Assembly (NCBI GenBank): GCA_004151065.3
Contig: NWUY0300031075.1
Location: 1 to 11,872 of the forward strand
DNA length: 11,872 bases
Direction: 5' to 3'
Source: Larix sibirica
Taxonomy: Eukaryota; Streptophyta; Pinopsida; Pinales; Pinaceae
Below the pieces are notes generated by a model. That model saw nothing but the letters and a program-made list of their open reading frames with translations, ran no database searches and was not told the DNA's origin. Both the position numbers and the translations under genes were made by a program. Of the stretch, positions 8,102-11,872 are shown piece after piece (position 1 is the stretch's first letter; every line of letters starts with the position of its first letter).

Positions 8102-9788
8102 ATGACGTGGTTCAAGACCACATGCTCATCTCGACAGTTATCGGGTCGGGGGGAGGCATCAACATTTTCCCCTAAAACAACGCCCACCCATGTTAGAGTT
8201 AATCCACTCTGGGAGGTTGTTTATTGTTCACCGTTTACAAAGGATAAGGGAACTAATGGGCCACTCCTAGGTTCACCTGTTCAGGGGGCAGATAAAATAC
8301 GTGAGGGGTCATTTGCACCTAGCCACAAGATGCAGGGGGATTCTTCAGGAGATGTAGGAAATATAAGTCTGAAAAGGCAAAAAAGGAGAGGGCGTTATGT
8401 GTTTTAGGGAAAGACATAACTATGGAAATGGTGCAGAATATGTCATCATGAGGCCTTGTCGAAAATTCGAGTACTCTAGGTTGCAGAGGGACGAGATAAT
8501 TGAATGGATCACTAGGGTTTGGAAACCCTTAATTCACTATGTCCCGGGTCATCATGCTTGTTAATGGCTAGGTTTTTTTCACTTTCTAACAGAGGACACT
8601 TTGCAGATTATTATTTCTAGGTTTTCGGTTTATGGATCAGGTTCTCTTATTTTGTTCCAATGGCATATGACATTTGATCCCTGGAGAGAGAAGTTGAAGA
8701 AACAACACTTATGGGTTAAAATTCCAGGCTTTCCCCTCTTTTGTTGGACCCTTCCATCTTTCATGGCGTTGGAAAACTCCATTGGTAGATTTATCCTAAT
8801 TGGGAAGTTATGCTATTGTCAAATGATCATCGTTTCCCTAGAGTTCTTGTTGAGGTGGATACCACTGACGGGATTCCATCGAAGGTTGAGGTTAGATGGT
8901 TAGAATGCGTTTTTTCCCAACAATTGGACTACTGGGGCGTGCCCTTCAAATGTTTTAAGTGTCATTCTATTGGTCATCTGCGTCAGGAATGTGATAAATT
9001 GCATTCACGAGACTCTGGGAAGATTATACTTCATTTTGTGGGGCTTCAGAGGATGAGAGGACCTAGCTCAGAATATTTCCTTTCCTCTCCCGATGGATGA
9101 AGATTCAACCTGTGTTTTCATGGGTAATTTTAATATTTTTCTACCCCTGCTCTTAAAATTGCTTTCGGCTGATGATATTTTAGATTCTAAGAAACTCGTT
9201 GTTACATCCCCCAAGTATTCTCCGACTCCAACCAACTCTACTCAGAGGTTCCTTTTCCCATCAAACCCTGAGCCGAAAAACCCTATGTCAAAGGAAGTTG
9301 TACTTTTTTATTCCTCCCGACCTGCTTACACTGAGGTTTCATCGGCTACGGACAGACCCTCTCCAGATGAATTTCCCAATGACCTAGGGTTTAATATCTC
9401 CCATTCTCTGTTGAAAGTTTCTATGGATCCTATGGGTGTTGTTTCACATAGGGTTTTAGATTCTCCTTCCTATTTTCAAGTTGTTTCCATTAGTGTTTCA
9501 GAAGGTCTTGATGTGTAAAAATATGATATGACTCTGGATGATACTACCAAGGATTCCCATGTCCAGGTAAATCCTTTAGTGATCTTTGGTAATGATGGTG
9601 GAAACTCTGGATCTGTTATCCCGATTAACTCCATTCGTCATAATGTGACCATTGTGAAAAAAGGGTAAATCTAAGTTGGAGGAAAGGAACGAATCCACTA
9701 ATGAACAAAAATGGATTAACCCTAAATGTGAAATTCTATGTCACAGCAGATCTAAAGAGCTGAGGATACCTCACAAAGAAAGAATGAG
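8102..9788 (+). pseudogene. Plant L1-type LINE ORF1 pseudogene (DUF4283-like region plus CCHC zinc knuckle)
   Basis: ORF1 products of plant L1 elements are nucleic-acid-binding proteins of the retrotransposition RNP. The proposed start is ATG 8102 (MTWFKTTCSSRQLSG...), opening a frame-2 run to TAG at 8405. The frame-0 stretch 8460-8820 reads KFEYSRLQRDEIIEWITRVW, LWVKIPGFPLFCW and ALENSIGRFI. This is the pattern of the DUF4283 domain, including the hallmark W-V-[RK]-[IL]-PG-[FL]-P. Frame 2 resumes near 8810 (RFPRVLVEVDTTDG) and runs into a perfect knuckle at 8951-8992, CFKCHSIGHLRQEC (CX2CX4HX4C). Frame 0 then covers 9093-9515 (Ser/Pro-rich) and reads past TAA 9516 to 9666. A shift at the A-run near 9656-9662 leads into frame 1 (GKSKLEERNESTNEQKW). 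There are at least four frame changes and several stops, so it cannot be functional. The end at 9788 is provisional. No ORF2 follows. Confidence 0.8.
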
Positions 9789-9789
9789 N
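9789..9789. other. Ambiguous base (N) in the assembly
   Basis: This is the only non-ACGT character in the window, in AGAATGAGNAAAGAG. It lies close to where recognisable LINE sequence stops and A-rich charged sequence starts. It may be a plain low-quality call, or it may mark a join. Confidence 0.95.
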
Positions 9790-10685
9790 AAAGAGATAGC
9801 AATTGAATATGAAATAATTCATAAAGAAGAAGAAGAATATGCAACTATCAGTGCTAAGGCTAAGAATGATAAAGAACAAGGAAAACAAAACCCAAAAAAC
9901 ATATATGGGATAGTTAGAGATTCCTCGGCCAAATGTTGCAAGCTAAACCAATTTTCTAGAGTTACAATAAATAATAGTATGCCATCTTCCATTCTTTGGA
10001 TTGAGCTCAAGATAACCCTCAATAGAAGACACAGAGTAAGGGGTTTTTTTAGGCTTGTTCATTTTTTTACAAGAATAAGAAAGAAGTGGTGAAACAAAAT
10101 CATAATAAAATGATGATATCATAATATCAAGAATTTATTGTGACCATTAAGGTCCCGTTCATTAAAGAAACCAATGAAAATCATTTAGTTGTAATATCAG
10201 TAGGAGTGCCCTTTTTCCAAGCTACAAAAACCAATGTGACTATTATGATGAAGGATTTGCAAGAAGCAAGGAAGAAAATAGATATTTTGGAGCATCAAGT
10301 AAAATACTATTAGGATGAGATACCCATCTTGGTAGAGTTTAAGGCTTGTTCCATGGAAGTACAAAATGAATTGAATAAAACACAAATGATTTCATACTAT
10401 AAATTGTTAGAATTGCAAGAGAAAGGATTTCAACTCAATTAGTTTTATAATGGGATAAAGGTGAAGAGAGATCAATAGGAAGACACCTATATTGTTTTTG
10501 ATAGGATATGAAAATGGAAAGATGAAGAGAAGTATTCTCTCAAAGACTTGCCAAGAATGAATACAAAGGAAACTGACTGCACAATAGTAGCACTAGCGAA
10601 CTATAAGTCACCATGTATCTTGTGTTTATGGAGTACAAATGGGACACACAAGAGTTCCATTACATCCACTTACTTTATGAAATAG
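9790..10685 (+). pseudogene. Decayed charged, coiled-coil-like reading frame of unknown family
   Basis: I do not recognise this product. Frame 1 stays open from the LINE end through 10092, with the Lys/Glu-rich stretch EYEIIHKEEEEYATISAKAK. From 10125 frame 0 reads on with only five stops in about 187 codons (TAG 10311, TAG 10440, TAG 10476, TGA 10509, TAG 10683). That run includes MMKDLQEARKKIDILEHQV and VQNELNKTQMISYYKLLELQ, with heptad-like leucine/isoleucine spacing typical of coiled coils. This composition is common in gag-type or element-encoded structural proteins, but no zinc knuckle or pol motif is present. It may be a separate insertion fused to the LINE remnant, or part of another non-autonomous element. 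Stops and the frame change make it non-functional. Confidence 0.4.
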
Positions 10686-11118
10686 CATGATAGAAATTAT
10701 AGGCTAAGCTAGTGCATGCTACTTAATATTAATAAAATGAAGGGCATACAAATAAACAATTAACCATACAACTAGAAACAAAATCTATCACATACCTAGT
10801 AACCTCTTTGCACTATTGAGGCCATGGGGTAGCTTAGTTTCACCATAAAAAATTTACCTCAATTTTCCAATTTGAATTTCATTGGCTAGATGTAGAATTT
10901 GACAGTGGAAGAAAAAAATACAAAAACCCAATTATTTAAATTACATCCAAAGACATTTATGCAATCCTACCATGAATTTGTCCATGATTATGTACATTAA
11001 ATTCATGCATTTAGAACTGCAAAATAGAGAAGTTAATAAAGGCCAAACACAAACATATATAACATGGAATTGTATCACATATTCATAATGCTTGTCTCTC
11101 GAAGAGATAATCATCCAT
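10686..11118. other. AT-rich stretch without a recognisable gene
   Basis: Neither strand shows a convincing coding run. On the minus strand a GTATGT donor-like hexamer occurs near 10796, but no reading frame supports an exon. There is no LTR, tRNA-like or TIR structure that I can support. Confidence 0.4.
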
Positions 11119-11230
11119 CTAGATGCAAACAAAGGATGTTACCCCCATCCTTAGGTTCTCTACAACACATGCAACTAGATGCAAACAAAGGACATTGTCC
11201 CCAACCTTAGGCTCTCTAGCACACATAATA
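11119..11230. repeat. 56-bp tandem duplication, two diverged copies
   Basis: CTAGATGCAAACAAAGGA starts at 11119 and again at 11175. After it both copies share CCCCAxCCTTAGG and TCTCTA, then ACAxAT. Identity is high in the first 18 bases and patchy afterwards. The 56-bp period is not a multiple of three. Confidence 0.7.
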
Positions 11231-11685
11231 TCTCTATTATAGAATCCCCTAATTTTAGGACATAATTCCACAAGGGTGAAGTCCCTAATGTTTTGATCCA
11301 TGTCCTCTTGCTTATAAGCCCATAATACATAAAATTCACTAGTGCCAAATATACCCTCTACAATTACCCCAATCAATTGTTAACTTTTCCAAAAAATTGC
11401 AAGGACAAACATATAATTAAATGTAAATTTATCATATTAAATGACATACTATTTTTTTAAATATAATATTAGAAAGATAACACAATTTCCTACAATTTGC
11501 TTTTTATTGCACCACATTGTAATTCACAAGGCTTGTATTAGTTTCTAGGGCTTCAATTTAAAAATGTAAAATGTAAAATTTCCGTTGTTGCATTGCACTA
11601 GAAAGTGGGACATATCTTTATAGATTCATCCCTTACCACTCTCCTACAAATTATTGGTTTCTTGCTTTAGTGTTCTTTCATTATT
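11231..11685. other. AT-rich stretch without a recognisable gene
   Basis: The minus strand is open from 11376 down to 11119 (85 codons), but the product matches nothing I know. That frame also runs through the 56-bp duplication in two different phases, so it is probably chance. A small AAAATGT duplication occurs near 11561-11578. Confidence 0.4.
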
Positions 11686-11765
11686 CTCTTATAACTAGTT
11701 GTGACTAACCTATCATGCTCTTATAACTAGTTGTGACTAACCTATCATGCTCTTATAACTAGTTG
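11686..11765 (+). repeat. 32-bp tandem repeat, 2.5 copies, essentially perfect
   Basis: Units run 11686-11717 and 11718-11749 and are identical as far as I can align them. A third, partial copy covers the first 16 bases (11750-11765, CTCTTATAACTAGTTG). The lack of divergence contrasts with the older repeats in the window. Confidence 0.9.
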
Positions 11766-11872
11766 ATCTCCTAGTTCTAGAAACATTGGAATTTTGGTAG
11801 CCAATGTTGTCATGCATATATAATCTCACACCTTTTTTTAGCTATAGGTTTATTTATACCATTGTTAACCCC
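11766..11872. other. AT-rich window end, nothing recognised
   Basis: This is a short flank after the 32-bp repeat. I see no ORF, terminal repeat or structural element. Confidence 0.4.

Noticed and set aside
8002-8187. Minus-strand ORF opposite the LINE ORF1 start
   Set aside because: Antisense shadow of the better supported plus-strand frame beginning at 8102.
9819-10022. Minus-strand ORF with a hydrophobic, signal-like stretch
   Set aside because: Antisense of the Lys/Glu-rich plus frame. Complementing A-rich codons yields Phe and Leu automatically.
10197-11132. Minus-strand ORFs at 10197-10385 and 10941-11132
   Set aside because: Short, no motifs. The first is antisense to the coiled-coil frame.
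11119-11376. 85-codon minus-strand ORF
   Set aside because: It crosses the 56-bp duplication, whose copies fall in different phases, so there is no sign of coding constraint.
1-11872. tRNA or rRNA genes, CRISPR, telomeric repeat, bacterial operon features
   Set aside because: Looked for on both strands by eye; nothing with the required structure or motif was found.

Overview
This window looks like intergenic plant DNA made of old, decayed retrotransposons. No intact protein-coding gene is visible. The evidence is the end of a Ty1/copia pol gene with its 3' LTR, a Ty3/gypsy integrase riddled with stops, the 5' half of a plant-type L1 LINE with a CCHC zinc knuckle, and AT-rich filler with short tandem repeats. 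The density and age of the decay fit a large-genome seed plant. I favour a conifer or another gymnosperm, but that is an impression and not something the sequence proves.

Layout, left to right, with all recognisable coding on the + strand. Positions 1-90 are the last 29 codons of a copia RNase H domain, followed by a purine-rich tract and a 3' LTR that starts at 143 and ends near 440. From about 443 to 3475 lies the most unusual part: a long decayed reading frame that I cannot assign to a family. It carries a 12-residue repeat array (903-1079), a 9-residue/27-bp repeat array (1443-1570) and a Cys/His-rich end (3296-3460). It runs up to a probable second LTR (about 3510-3925) and shows no protease, reverse transcriptase or integrase. 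The simplest reading is a non-autonomous LTR element with its own non-pol ORF, interrupted on the left by the copia element.

Positions 3926-4540 are AT-rich with a 25-bp tandem repeat. Positions 4541-5850 are a Ty3/gypsy integrase pseudogene. It has many stops and a double frameshift, but the D,D(35)E spacing is preserved. Positions 5851-7640 are AT-rich and unassigned; they are probably the tail of that gypsy element plus unknown sequence. From about 7640 to at least 9788 there is a LINE 5' end: a leader, then an ORF1 pseudogene with a DUF4283-like domain and a zinc knuckle. ORF2 (endonuclease and RT) is not found. One ambiguous base (N) lies at 9789. Positions 9790-10685 hold a decayed, charged, coiled-coil-like frame of unknown origin. 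The rest, to 11872, is AT-rich and holds a 56-bp duplication and a nearly perfect 32-bp tandem repeat.

The pieces do not cooperate as genes. They record successive insertions, deletions and point decay.
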